Under the pieces are notes generated by a model. It was given only the letters and a program-made list of their open reading frames with translations. It was not told the DNA's origin and did no database searches. Of a stretch of 64,000 nt of DNA, positions 8,627 to 16,814 are shown piece after piece (the first letter of the stretch is position 1; the number at the start of each line of letters is the position of its first letter). The position numbers and the translations under genes are program-made. This DNA is from SAT2750 sp963581185 (GTDB lineage Bacteria; Planctomycetota; Planctomycetia; Pirellulales; Pirellulaceae), in contig CAUZOB010000001.1 in the NCBI GenBank assembly GCA_963581185.1, positions 15,737 to 79,736 on the forward strand. Direction: 5' to 3'.

Positions 8627-10282
8627 TCATTTTCTCGGCAAGGTGCGTCCAGGGCGCTGGCCCGTGTGCTGACCCTGTTGCAGCACAATTGTGCCGTTAA
8701 CGATTACGTACTCTATACCGACTGGATATTGGAAAGGTTCGGTATAGGTGGCCTTATCGATGATCGTGGCAGCGTCGAAAATTGTGATATCGGCGAAGAA
8801 GCCGGCGGCTAACTGCCCGCGCTGACGAATGCCGACCTTGGCAGCATTCAGCCAGGTCATTTTGTGGACGGCATCTTCCAGCCTGAGCATTTTTTGTTCG
8901 CGGACATAGTATCCCAGTACCCGTGGGAAGGTGCCGAAGTTTCGCGGGTGGGGATTGCCTCGACGCAATGGACCCTTGATGGCATAGGCAGAACCATCCG
9001 AGCCGACCGAGCACCACGGTTGCTGCAGAGCCAGGTTCATATCCTTGTCGGTGTGATGGGCGTAGACGGTTGCCACCGAACCCCCTTCCTCGATCAGGAA
9101 GTCCAACAGTTCATCCAGCAGGTCTGCATTTTTCTTACCGGCGGTACGGAGCGCCATGACGCGATCCATGGTAAGGCCCTTGAAGCGGTTATCGCCAGCG
9201 ACCAGCATCCGGCCCCAGTCTCCACCCACCGCGGTGTAGTGGTTGTACCAGCCCTCGACTCCCTTCACGATGTCCCGCTTGATCCTGCTGCGTGACTGCG
9301 GATCCGCCAGTCGTTTCAGCAGCGCCGCGTTGCCGCCCTCATGGGCCCAGGGCGGAATGATACTTCTGAGGTTGTTGTTGCCACGCGTGTAGGGATAGAC
9401 ATTGGCCTGGACGTTGACATTCCGCTGCCTGGCAGCTTCGATGATGGCAATAATCTCCGGCATCCGGCCCCAGTATTCTTCGTCAGCGATCTTGAGGTGG
9501 ATGATATCGACTGGCACGTCGGCGTTTTCAGCGACGGTGATTGCTTCTTCGATGGAGCCGAACACGCCAGTACCTTCATTGCGAATATGGATCGAGAAGA
9601 TACCACCGTAAGGTCGCACCACGCGGGCCAGCTGGGTGATCTCCTCGGTGCGGGCCAGCGACCCAGGGGGCATCATCACCTGGCTGGAGAGACCAAGGGC
9701 TCCGTCGTCCATCCCCTGGCGGATTATTTCTTCCATCGCTTTGAGTTGCTCGGGCGTGGGACGATCAAACGATTTTCCCATCACCGCTTCCCAGGCATTA
9801 TTCAGCCCCACATAGGACGCCACGTTGGTGGCGATCCCCGACTTTTCCAGCAGCCCGAAGTACTCAGCGAGTGTCTTCCAGCGTACGGTTTGACCATCGA
9901 CGGTGGCCGAGCGTGCTGGCCGGCGACCGAGGTTGGGGGCGGCCGAGGAGCCTTCACCGAGGATCTCCGTGGTCACTCCCTGGCGAATCTTGCTTTGGGC
10001 ATTGCCGTCCACCAGCAACGATGAATCGGAATGCGAATGCATGTCAATGAAGCCGGGGGCCACCATCAGGCCCGTGGCGTCAATCTCTCGCCGGCCGGTA
10101 CCTTCCAGCTGTCGCTCAATCTTCACAATCCGATCTCCACGGATTGCCACGTCGGCCTGGAACCAGGGAATCCCCGTGCCATCGATCAGCTGGCCGTTGC
10201 GGATCACCAGGTCAAATTCCGGTTCATCCGCCAGGCATGGCAGGCAGAGTACGAAGGTCAGCAGGAAGGGAAGCAGTTTCAT
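8627..10282 (-). CDS. N-acyl-D-amino-acid deacylase family amidohydrolase, secreted
   Basis: This 551-aa metal-dependent amidohydrolase has a signal peptide (MKLLPFLLTFVLCLPCLA). The D-aminoacylase core runs from FDLVIRNGQLIDGTG, through the metal motif DMHSHSD (82-86), IHIRNEGTG, VDIIHLKIADEEY, the GLSSQV region and the C-terminal HTDKDMNLALQQPWCSVGSDG, to FADITIFDAATIIDKATY. The family removes the acyl group from N-acyl-D-amino acids or related N-acyl amides. At the position where classical D-aminoacylases have GNCG (metal-bridging Cys) this protein reads LGEGSS (108-113), so it belongs to a Cys-less subgroup and its substrate may differ. A second paralog lies at 21071-22690. Confidence 0.88.
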   Translation of the reverse strand: MKLLPFLLTFVLCLPCLADEPEFDLVIRNGQLIDGTGIPWFQADVAIRGDRIVKIERQLEGTGRREIDATGLMVAPGFIDMHSHSDSSLLVDGNAQSKIRQGVTTEILGEGSSAAPNLGRRPARSATVDGQTVRWKTLAEYFGLLEKSGIATNVASYVGLNNAWEAVMGKSFDRPTPEQLKAMEEIIRQGMDDGALGLSSQVMMPPGSLARTEEITQLARVVRPYGGIFSIHIRNEGTGVFGSIEEAITVAENADVPVDIIHLKIADEEYWGRMPEIIAIIEAARQRNVNVQANVYPYTRGNNNLRSIIPPWAHEGGNAALLKRLADPQSRSRIKRDIVKGVEGWYNHYTAVGGDWGRMLVAGDNRFKGLTMDRVMALRTAGKKNADLLDELLDFLIEEGGSVATVYAHHTDKDMNLALQQPWCSVGSDGSAYAIKGPLRRGNPHPRNFGTFPRVLGYYVREQKMLRLEDAVHKMTWLNAAKVGIRQRGQLAAGFFADITIFDAATIIDKATYTEPFQYPVGIEYVIVNGTIVLQQGQHTGQRPGRTLPRK

Positions 10283-10333
10283 GACAATCCTCGAGCTGAT
10301 GATGGCGGAGGGTCTGGCAGAAGGTGCCTACGA

Positions 10334-11248
10334 TCATCTACCCTTGCCGCCGGGGCTGCGTCCTGACTGCGAACCGCCGCGACCCGAACCCGTATTATAT
10401 CCATAATGGCGGGCAATCTGTTCGGCAGACTTTTTCTGGGCCAGCATCAGCTGTTTCGCCTGCAGGCACGATGCCATCTCCCGCTGGGCCCTGTTGGCGG
10501 CAATCCGGTACTTGTTGTAAACCGAGACTCGCTGAGTGAGTCTTGTCTGGGTCGCCTTTTCGTCACCAATACGATCATTGAGCCGCTCCCGTGCTCCGGA
10601 CCAGAGTGCGGATTCGCGGCTGATTGTCCGCTTCTCTTTCTCCAGCCGGTCGACGGCCTGGCTGAGTTGGCGTTGGGCGAGAAGTACGGCCGGGACAGCG
10701 GTTATCTGCTTTTCACGTTCCACTCCCTTGACCGACAGTTTCAGCGTGCTGTCGACGCTCCGTCGCTGCTGACCATAGTGCTTGCGAGCTGCCTCGACGA
10801 CGTCTTTGAGGGAGGCATAAGCGGAGTTGGCGGGGACATTTTTCAGCATCGCAGATTCAACTTCATTCAGCTCCAGCTTGGCGGATGTCAGCTCCAGCTT
10901 GGAGAATTCACTCTCTGTTCTGGCCTGTTGCATGGGCGACAATGCGCGGTCCATGTACTCTCTCGCCTCGTTCATGTTCTTGCGGGCCGCCACAATACGA
11001 GCGTCCATGACCTTGATCTGCTGGGCCAGGATGCGGGCCTGGGCAGCCGCCTGTTGCGCTATCTGCCGGCGCATCTGCTCGATCTTCTGGCGGTTGTTCT
11101 TGTTCCCCTTCTTGGCAGCAGGGGAGATAGTCGGCGCCAGCATGCTCAGCAGCAGTCCCATGATGAGTGGGCAGAGGAGGGAGCGACGATGATGGAGATG
11201 ATCGGTGATCGGAGTGGCCTCGTGTTGAGCTGCTGCAGTTGGCCTCAA
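10334..11248 (-). CDS. coiled-coil exported protein of unknown function
   Basis: This protein has up to 304 aa. A hydrophobic segment, LLCPLIMGLLLSMLAPTISP, follows a basic RR pair and looks like a signal peptide or N-anchor; a shorter start at ATG 11161 (MGLLLSML) would give about 275 aa and is possible. The rest is almost wholly charged helix with heptad-like spacing: KIEQMRRQIAQQAAAQARIL, KLELTSAKLELNEVESAML and AVDRLEKEKRTISRESALW. The tail is Gly/Ser/Arg-rich. No enzyme motif is seen. It lies 51 bases upstream of the D-aminoacylase gene on the same strand. The family is not recognised; a periplasmic structural coiled coil is plausible. Confidence 0.65.
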   Translation of the reverse strand: MRPTAAAQHEATPITDHLHHRRSLLCPLIMGLLLSMLAPTISPAAKKGNKNNRQKIEQMRRQIAQQAAAQARILAQQIKVMDARIVAARKNMNEAREYMDRALSPMQQARTESEFSKLELTSAKLELNEVESAMLKNVPANSAYASLKDVVEAARKHYGQQRRSVDSTLKLSVKGVEREKQITAVPAVLLAQRQLSQAVDRLEKEKRTISRESALWSGARERLNDRIGDEKATQTRLTQRVSVYNKYRIAANRAQREMASCLQAKQLMLAQKKSAEQIARHYGYNTGSGRGGSQSGRSPGGKGR

Positions 11249-11292
11249 GAGTGCTAGCCTTGATGATAACAGATAAGGATACCGGTTACTGG

Positions 11293-11883
11293 TTAGAGGA
11301 TCATCTCTGGTGGAACGAAGCCGCTGTCGCCGGACTGGGCGTCCAACTGGCTCCAGGTTTGTGACGATTCGGAGCGGATCAGTTCATAAAACAGTGACTT
11401 GTAAGTGATCAGTGTAGCTCCGGCTGCGTGCATTCGAGTGATCGCAGCGGAGACATCGAGAGCCGAGCTATAGATGGCATCCGAGATGACAAACACCTGG
11501 AAGCGGCCGTCGATTAAATCCAGTACCGACTGCAGCACACAGACATCGGTTTCGCCACCGGCGATGATCAGTTGCGTGCGTTCTTCTTTACCGATAGCCG
11601 ACATGACTTCGAATTGACCACAGATGCTATATGTCGATTTCTCGAACAGCCGGCCGTCGGGCGGGAAGCGATTGTCCAGGCTGTCGGGCAATCCTCCTTT
11701 CTTGGCAACCGGTTTTTCCAGTGTGGCAATGACCGGGACGTCCACGAGCGGAGCCAGGATTAGCAGCTGTTCGAGTCGCTGAATCAGCGGCCGCATATTG
11801 TGTTCGGCCCGCTCGAGGAAATAAGGCTGAACGTCGACCAGCAGGATCAAAGCGGACGAGGGAGAGATCAGCAGTTCGGCCAA
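11293..11883 (-). CDS. isochorismatase-like cysteine hydrolase
   Basis: This 196-aa protein has the isochorismatase/nicotinamidase alpha/beta fold. The catalytic triad can be placed: Asp in ILLVDVQPYF near residue 17, Lys in the FEKSTYSI segment, and the nucleophile Cys in GGETDVCVLQSVLDL. The family hydrolyses vinyl ethers, nicotinamide or other amides, and the substrate is not evident here. It lacks a signal peptide and should be cytoplasmic. It is transcribed away from the DUF1080-PQQ gene at 12070, with a 186-base divergent region between them that contains a perfect inverted repeat. Confidence 0.85.
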   Translation of the reverse strand: MAELLISPSSALILLVDVQPYFLERAEHNMRPLIQRLEQLLILAPLVDVPVIATLEKPVAKKGGLPDSLDNRFPPDGRLFEKSTYSICGQFEVMSAIGKEERTQLIIAGGETDVCVLQSVLDLIDGRFQVFVISDAIYSSALDVSAAITRMHAAGATLITYKSLFYELIRSESSQTWSQLDAQSGDSGFVPPEMIL

Positions 11884-11999
11884 GACGATGCCCTCCGGTT
11901 ACGTGGCTGGGGCGACCCATGAAACAACAGATCGATGGTATCAGATCGACTGGCCGCTGCCATTGGATGTCGACTTTCGACGACCCTGTTACACTACTG

Positions 12000-12027
12000 C
12001 CAGCAGGCCCTGCGAGTGGCCTGCTGG
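12000..12027. promoter_or_regulatory. perfect 10-bp inverted repeat in divergent intergenic region
   Basis: CCAGCAGGCC (12000-12009) is mirrored exactly by GGCCTGCTGG (12018-12027) around an 8-base loop. It lies 43 bases upstream of the ATG at 12070 and 116 bases from the divergent start at 11883. It could be a repressor operator or a stable leader hairpin of the 12070 gene. No U-tract follows, so it is not a typical terminator. Confidence 0.45.
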
Positions 12028-12069
12028 TTGCCCGCCCCTGCCACCAACTTCTTCTGAGGACAAGCTGAG

Positions 12070-14760
12070 ATGTCAACCAGCCGAATAGCCACGATTGCCC
12101 TGTTGCTGGCCAGTTGCCCCATCATGGCGGTCGCCGAAGTTACTCCACCTGCCGGATTTCAACCGCTCTTTAACGGTCGCGATCTGGAAGGATGGCAGGC
12201 AATTCCTCACTATGACCACCGCAAGCTGGCCGCCATGGAAGCGGCCGAGCGGGAGAAGCTGCTGGCTGGCTGGCAAGCAGAAGCCGAGCAGCACTGGACG
12301 GTTGACGATGGCGAACTGGTGAACGATGGAAAGGGACCCTACCTGACGACAAACCAGCAGTTTGGTGATATGGAACTGCTGCTGGAGTACAAGACAGCGG
12401 CTCAGGCGGACAGCGGGATCTACCTGCGCGGGACACCCCAGGTCCAGATCTGGGATTTCACGAAAGAGGGGGGCAAGTGGAATCGAGGCGCCGATCTCGG
12501 CTCGGGTGGCCTGTTCAACAACAGTCCCGGTAGCCCGGCGCGTGACCCCCTGCTGCTGGCTGACCGACCGTTTGGCGAGTGGAACAAGTTCCGCATCGTG
12601 CAGATCGGTGCCCGTACGACCGTCTACCTGAATGACCAGCTGGTGGTCGACAATCAGCCGATGCACAACTTCTGGGATCGCAGCCGTCCCCTCTTTCCAC
12701 TGGGTCCCATTCAGCTGCAGACCCATGGTGGAGAAATCCGCTGGCGCAATATTTTCATTCGTGAGATCTCGATCCCGGCAGCGAACGAGTTATTGGCAAA
12801 GAGAGATGCTGATCAGTTCGAATCGCTCTTCAACGGCAAGGATCTGGCTGGCTGGCAGGGGGATACTGATGCATACGAGGTCAGCGATGGCGCGATTGCC
12901 TGTCGTGCTGGCAGCGGCGGTAACCTGTTCAGCGAAGAAGAGTACGCTGACTTTGTTGTTCGACTTGAATTCAAGCTGCCGCCGGGCGGCAACAATGGCC
13001 TGGCGATCCGCTATCCCGGCAGTGGCGGGCCTCACGTTAGCGGGATGTGTGAAATCCAGGTGCTCGATTCAGAGCACCCCAAGTATGCCAGTCTGGATCC
13101 GCGCCAGTATCACGGTTCCGCTTATGGCATTGCTGCCGCACATCGCGGTTACCTGCGTGAGACCGGCCAGTGGAACTTTCAACAGGTCACGGTGCGAGGA
13201 TCGACAATCGAGGTTGAGTTGAATGGCTATACGATCCTTTCGACCGATGTCGCGGACGTGACCGAGTTCAAGGATGGCGCGGCACCTACCGGCTTCAAGC
13301 GAACAACTGGCTTCTTTGGCTTTGCCGGACATGGAGACCCGGTCGCTTTCCGCAATATCTCGATTCGCCGCCTGCCGCCAGTCTCGCTGGTCGAGAGCAG
13401 CTGGCCGCAATTCCGTGGCCAGAACAGCTCGGGACGTGCTGGCTGGGGAGGTGGTTATCCCACCGAGCTGGGACCGGAGAAGAATGTGGTCTGGAAAGTA
13501 CCGCTGGCCAGCGGGCACTCATCGCCAATCGTGATCGGCGATTCGATCGTGCTGACCGCCCAGCAGGACGACAAGCTGCAGACAATCTGCCTGGCACGGA
13601 AAGATGGTTCGGTCAAATGGGTCGCGGATGCTCCCTACAAGGAACTGGAAGCAATCCACCAGATCGGCAGCCATGCGCAGAGCAGTCCGGCCAGTGACGG
13701 TGAGCGAGTTGTCTCATTCTTTGGCTCCAGTGGCTTGTACTGCTATGACATGGACGGCGAGTTGCTTTGGAAGAAGCCGATGGGACCGTTCAACAACGAC
13801 TTTGGCGCCGGCACTTCACCGATCATCTCAGCTGATCAGGTGATTCTCTGCCAGGATCACGATACCGGTTCTTTCCTGATCTCGGTCGACAAGCGGACCG
13901 GTGAGACGAACTGGGAAGTGGATCGCAGCGAGTTTCCGCGAAATTACTGCAGCCCTGTGATCTGGACTGTGAATGGTCAAAAGCAGATTGTTGTGGCCGC
14001 CACGCTACGAGTTGTCGGCTATGACTTTCAGACCGGTGAAGAAGTCTGGACGGTACGTGGTATTTCCCGCTCGGTCTGTATGACACCGGTCATCGGCGAC
14101 CGCAACAAGCTCTTTTTAGCTGGCTGGGCGCGGGGCGGTGATGAGGGTGAGCGGATCGTGGTGGATGATTTTGCCGATGTGATCAAGACGCGGGACACCA
14201 ACAACAATGGCCTGATTGAGCGGACTGAGCTGGAGAAGGGGGGCGCCATCGAGCGCCGCTTTAGCCAGGTCGATCGTGACAAGTCGGGCACGCTGACCGG
14301 CAAGGAATACGAGTACTTTCGTGGCCTCTTCGATTCCGCTCGGAATGTCCTGATGGCGATTGAACCTGGTGGAACGGGGGATGTGACGGAATCACACGTC
14401 TCCTGGGAATTCCGCAAATTTCTGCCGTTCTGCAGTTCGCCGCTGGCCTACAACGGCTATATCTTTACCGTCAAAGATGGCGGCATCCTGACCTCGCTGA
14501 ATGCTCGTACCGGTCAGCCGCTGAAGACGGCCCGAGTTTCCGGCAGCGGGGCCTATTACAGTTCGCCGGTGGCGGCCGATGGTCGGGTCTACCTGGTAGA
14601 TCAACGTGGGCGGCTGACGGTTGTCAGCGCCTGGGCCGAATGGAAGGAGCTGGCGAAGGCTGATTTCGAGGAAGAAGTCTACGCGACTCCGGCGCTCGTG
14701 GATGGCAGGATTTACCTGCGCACCAGCGGCCACCTGTACTGCTTTGGTAGCCAGCCGTGA
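12070..14760 (+). CDS. double DUF1080 protein with PQQ-like beta-propeller and EF-hand insert, secreted
   Basis: This 896-aa protein has a signal peptide (IATIALLLASCPIMAVAEV). DUF1080 domain 1 covers about 30-235 (FQPLFNGRDLEGWQAI, DSGIYLRGTPQVQIWD, WRNIFIREI). DUF1080 domain 2 covers about 250-430 (FESLFNGKDLAGWQGD, GGNNGLAIRYPG, FRNISIRRLP). A BamB/PQQ-type propeller follows from about 442 (WPQFRGQNSSGRAG) to the end, with repeated G-x-x-x-W blade motifs. Inserted in the propeller near 705-750 are two canonical EF-hand loops, DTNNNGLIERTE and DRDKSGTLTGKE. The first domains probably act on or bind glycans; the propeller role is unknown. It is a single-gene unit, read divergently from the cysteine hydrolase gene. 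Confidence 0.88.
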   Translation: MSTSRIATIALLLASCPIMAVAEVTPPAGFQPLFNGRDLEGWQAIPHYDHRKLAAMEAAEREKLLAGWQAEAEQHWTVDDGELVNDGKGPYLTTNQQFGDMELLLEYKTAAQADSGIYLRGTPQVQIWDFTKEGGKWNRGADLGSGGLFNNSPGSPARDPLLLADRPFGEWNKFRIVQIGARTTVYLNDQLVVDNQPMHNFWDRSRPLFPLGPIQLQTHGGEIRWRNIFIREISIPAANELLAKRDADQFESLFNGKDLAGWQGDTDAYEVSDGAIACRAGSGGNLFSEEEYADFVVRLEFKLPPGGNNGLAIRYPGSGGPHVSGMCEIQVLDSEHPKYASLDPRQYHGSAYGIAAAHRGYLRETGQWNFQQVTVRGSTIEVELNGYTILSTDVADVTEFKDGAAPTGFKRTTGFFGFAGHGDPVAFRNISIRRLPPVSLVESSWPQFRGQNSSGRAGWGGGYPTELGPEKNVVWKVPLASGHSSPIVIGDSIVLTAQQDDKLQTICLARKDGSVKWVADAPYKELEAIHQIGSHAQSSPASDGERVVSFFGSSGLYCYDMDGELLWKKPMGPFNNDFGAGTSPIISADQVILCQDHDTGSFLISVDKRTGETNWEVDRSEFPRNYCSPVIWTVNGQKQIVVAATLRVVGYDFQTGEEVWTVRGISRSVCMTPVIGDRNKLFLAGWARGGDEGERIVVDDFADVIKTRDTNNNGLIERTELEKGGAIERRFSQVDRDKSGTLTGKEYEYFRGLFDSARNVLMAIEPGGTGDVTESHVSWEFRKFLPFCSSPLAYNGYIFTVKDGGILTSLNARTGQPLKTARVSGSGAYYSSPVAADGRVYLVDQRGRLTVVSAWAEWKELAKADFEEEVYATPALVDGRIYLRTSGHLYCFGSQP

Positions 14761-14793
14761 TCGTAGCCCACAGATAGTAGCAGAGAGGATAAT

Positions 14794-14824
14794 CTCCTGC
14801 GCCCGTGTTGGACGGACGCAGGAG
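14794..14824. terminator. hairpin between convergent genes
   Basis: CTCCTGCG (14794-14801) pairs with CGCAGGAG (14817-14824), and an inner CCGT pairs with ACGG around loop GTTGG. It sits between the stop of the 12070 gene (14760) and the stop of the small minus-strand gene (14838). No T-run follows on either side, so termination is inferred from position and stem strength only. Confidence 0.45.
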
Positions 14825-14837
14825 CAATCCCGCTCTA

Positions 14838-15139
14838 CTACTCTTCGCCAGAATCGCTTTCCGCTTTTGGATCGGCTTCGTCGGCAAACTGCAGGCCGAA
14901 GTTGTAGAGCTTAAACGAGTAAGTAGCGATCACAATGATCAGCAGCAGCATGACGCCGATCCGTGACAGCAGTGCCCAACGGAAGGCGGATTCAATAGCA
15001 TATGCCTTGTTTTCAATTGCATCGATTTGTGTCGAAAGGGGTTTTCAGCAGCCATGTCTTTTAGTACCTCGCTGACGAGATAGGGATGTGATCGGAACTG
15101 TTTGCGGCTCTCCAAACGACCTCCGGACGCACCGGTCAC
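14838..15139 (-). CDS. small single-pass membrane protein, gene split by an apparent -1 frameshift
   Basis: Two overlapping minus-strand frames together read as one protein of about 100 aa. Frame one, from GTG 15139, gives QFRSHPYLVSEVLKDMAAEN; frame two then gives TQIDAIENKAYAIESAFRW, a membrane helix IGVMLLLIIVIATYSFKLYN, an acidic tail, and a stop at 14838. Frame two alone has no ATG/GTG/TTG start before the helix and is preceded by TGA. The frames join by a -1 shift at 15044-15038, where the in-frame bases are A AAC CCC, matching the X XXY YYZ slippery pattern. It may be programmed frameshifting, a real mutation, or a base missing from a homopolymer in the assembly. Function is unknown. 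Confidence 0.5.
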
Positions 15140-15318
15140 GGTAGTCGTTGGATTTCAAATTCCCGGCCAAGGGAGCGGCGTGCCCTGATTACGTGAGTGG
15201 AGCTCAACGGGCAGCCAGTAAGAGATGCAATTAACCCAAAGCCGGATATCAACCTAGGGAGTATGAATACCCAATTCAAAGGAGCCAGTGTTATTTTCCG
15301 GGAATAATTGCTGACCGG
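15140..15318. other. intergenic stretch without recognised feature
   Basis: Between the small membrane-protein gene and the pepC terminator I see no convincing coding frame, RNA gene or repeat. A promoter for the minus-strand small gene should lie here, but none is clear. Confidence 0.4.
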
Positions 15319-15350
15319 AAAAACCCTCTAAAATCTGCTGATTTGAGAGG
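15319..15350 (-). terminator. intrinsic terminator of the PSD1-DUF1501-WD40-PepC unit
   Basis: CCTCTAAAATC (15325-15335) pairs with GATTTGAGAGG (15340-15350) around loop TGCT, with one mismatch in 11 pairs. On the minus strand the stem is followed by G and five T (from the A-run at 15319-15323). It starts 16 bases after the pepC stop. This is a classical rho-independent terminator. Confidence 0.85.
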
Positions 15351-15365
15351 CAGTTGGGCAGTCTG

Positions 15366-16742
15366 TCAGCGAGCGAGCGAGCCCATCGGGTCCCATGCAG
15401 GCAGCACGATGGGATCCTGTTGCCAGGCATCGAGCAGCTCGGCGGAGAGGTACTTTTTATTGGCGGCAATTTCGAACATGAACTCGTCAAACCATGAGTC
15501 ATTCATGACATAGAAGCCCTTGCGGCCATTTTCTTCGCCCCAGCTGTTTTCCACGCGCCAGCGACGTGCCGCCTGGCTCCCATCGTTGTCCACCAGATCC
15601 ACACCGGTGAATAACATGGCATGCGTCATCAAGGTCTCGTGATGGACAAGCCGATCGGCCTTGGGCATATCCAGGTCGGTGTCGTAGACCCCCCTGTAGT
15701 CGTAGAGATCGACGTCCCAGATACCCTGGTCTCGCCGCATCATCTTGCCCACATCACAGCCCATCCAGACCGGCTGCTGATCCAGGATCGTGGAAATCGT
15801 CACCTGCTTCATGGTCTCAATGTCCACGTTCAGGTACTTGACCATATCGCCACCAACAACGTTACCGAGAAAATCGACGGTAAAAGTTCTGCCGACCGGG
15901 CTGGAGGGTCGGGGGTCATGGACCAGGCAGACATAGTCATCCAGCGGCTGTTCGATGTACTTGTCGGCAAACTGCCCAGGCGTCAGTGTGCCAGCCCGAT
16001 TGAATTTTCGGTCCTTGTCGTTCCATTGCCAGTCAAACTCGGTCGGAGGCGTTCCCAGGTGAATGGCAAGAATCCGATAGACCTCGGACACCACCTGGTA
16101 CTGTTGCTGGGCCAGGCTCTCTTGCGAATCACCATTGGCTGAAGCCTTCCTCAGCTGCATCGCTGCCTGTCGCAAGCGGGCCAACAGCACCTCGTTCATT
16201 CGCCGGGTATTACTGGAGCTTTGCGATTCCGGCATGACCTCCTTGGGGACCACGCCGTGCTTCTTGATGATATTGGTGAACATGTTCCACTGGCCGCCGT
16301 CGTCCAGCGGTTTGTCCAGCAGCCAGGCGACTGTGCGGTCATCGACTTCGCGGTCGGCGGTATCGAGGATACTTTGCAGGAAGTAGTTGGCCCGTTCCAG
16401 CTTGTCCCAGAAGAGCGTGTGATTCTGGCTGAACTCGAAATCCTTCAGATTCAAAGCGGCCATGGCTGCCGGACGGAAGAGATTCAAGCCGGCGAACATC
16501 CAGCAGCGACCACTTCGTTTCTGGTTGGTGACGCTCCAGTCATCCAGCAGGTGCGAAAAGGTGTGGCTGGTCGACGTTACGATATGGCGATCGAGTGCCA
16601 CATCGTCAATGCCCGTTTGCGTGACGGCGTTTTGCATCATCCGCGCTGTCGGATGCGAATCAAAGTCACTCCGCAACTGGGCCATTTGTCCGTCATCCAG
16701 AGAATGCTCAGACTGAGCCGCTGGTTGTGTTGTCGTCGCCAT
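15366..16742 (-). CDS. pepC: C1B-family cysteine aminopeptidase (bleomycin hydrolase/PepC type)
   Basis: This 458-aa protein has the typical length of the bleomycin hydrolase family. The start is ATG 16742 (MATTTQPAAQSEHS); the open frame runs on into the repeat array upstream but without homology. The catalytic set is complete: the oxyanion Gln and nucleophile Cys80 in VTNQKRSGRCWMFAGLN, His374 in ETLMTHAMLFTGVDL, and Asn399 in WRVENSWGEENG. The C-terminal tail, which in this family reaches into the active site and sets aminopeptidase specificity, is present. There is no signal peptide, and a cytoplasmic peptide-trimming role is expected. It is the last gene of the unit before the terminator at 15319-15350, separated from the WD40 gene by a 7-bp repeat array. 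Confidence 0.93.
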   Translation of the reverse strand: MATTTQPAAQSEHSLDDGQMAQLRSDFDSHPTARMMQNAVTQTGIDDVALDRHIVTSTSHTFSHLLDDWSVTNQKRSGRCWMFAGLNLFRPAAMAALNLKDFEFSQNHTLFWDKLERANYFLQSILDTADREVDDRTVAWLLDKPLDDGGQWNMFTNIIKKHGVVPKEVMPESQSSSNTRRMNEVLLARLRQAAMQLRKASANGDSQESLAQQQYQVVSEVYRILAIHLGTPPTEFDWQWNDKDRKFNRAGTLTPGQFADKYIEQPLDDYVCLVHDPRPSSPVGRTFTVDFLGNVVGGDMVKYLNVDIETMKQVTISTILDQQPVWMGCDVGKMMRRDQGIWDVDLYDYRGVYDTDLDMPKADRLVHHETLMTHAMLFTGVDLVDNDGSQAARRWRVENSWGEENGRKGFYVMNDSWFDEFMFEIAANKKYLSAELLDAWQQDPIVLPAWDPMGSLAR

Positions 16743-16744
16743 AA

Positions 16745-16814
16745 TCTGTAACCCGTAACCCGTAACCTGAAACCTGAAACCACTAACCACTAACCACTAA
16801 CCACTAACCACTAA
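16745..16814. repeat. 7-bp tandem array, ten units in three variants
   Basis: Ten contiguous heptamers on the plus strand: TCTGTAA once, CCCGTAA twice, CCTGAAA twice, CCACTAA five times. The array fills the spacer between the WD40 stop codon (inside the array at 16804-16806) and the PepC start at 16742. On the coding strand the units read TTAGTGG x5, TTTCAGG x2, TTACGGG x2, TTACAGA, then TTATGG with the start codon. Because the period is 7, the TTAGTGG units put TAG in all three frames, so any ribosome reading past the WD40 stop is blocked. Confidence 0.95.

Noticed and set aside
15369..15382. GAGC-type short repeat at the pepC 3' end
   Set aside because: The GCGAGCGAGCGAGC run is short and codes for the SLAR tail of PepC, so it is ordinary coding sequence.
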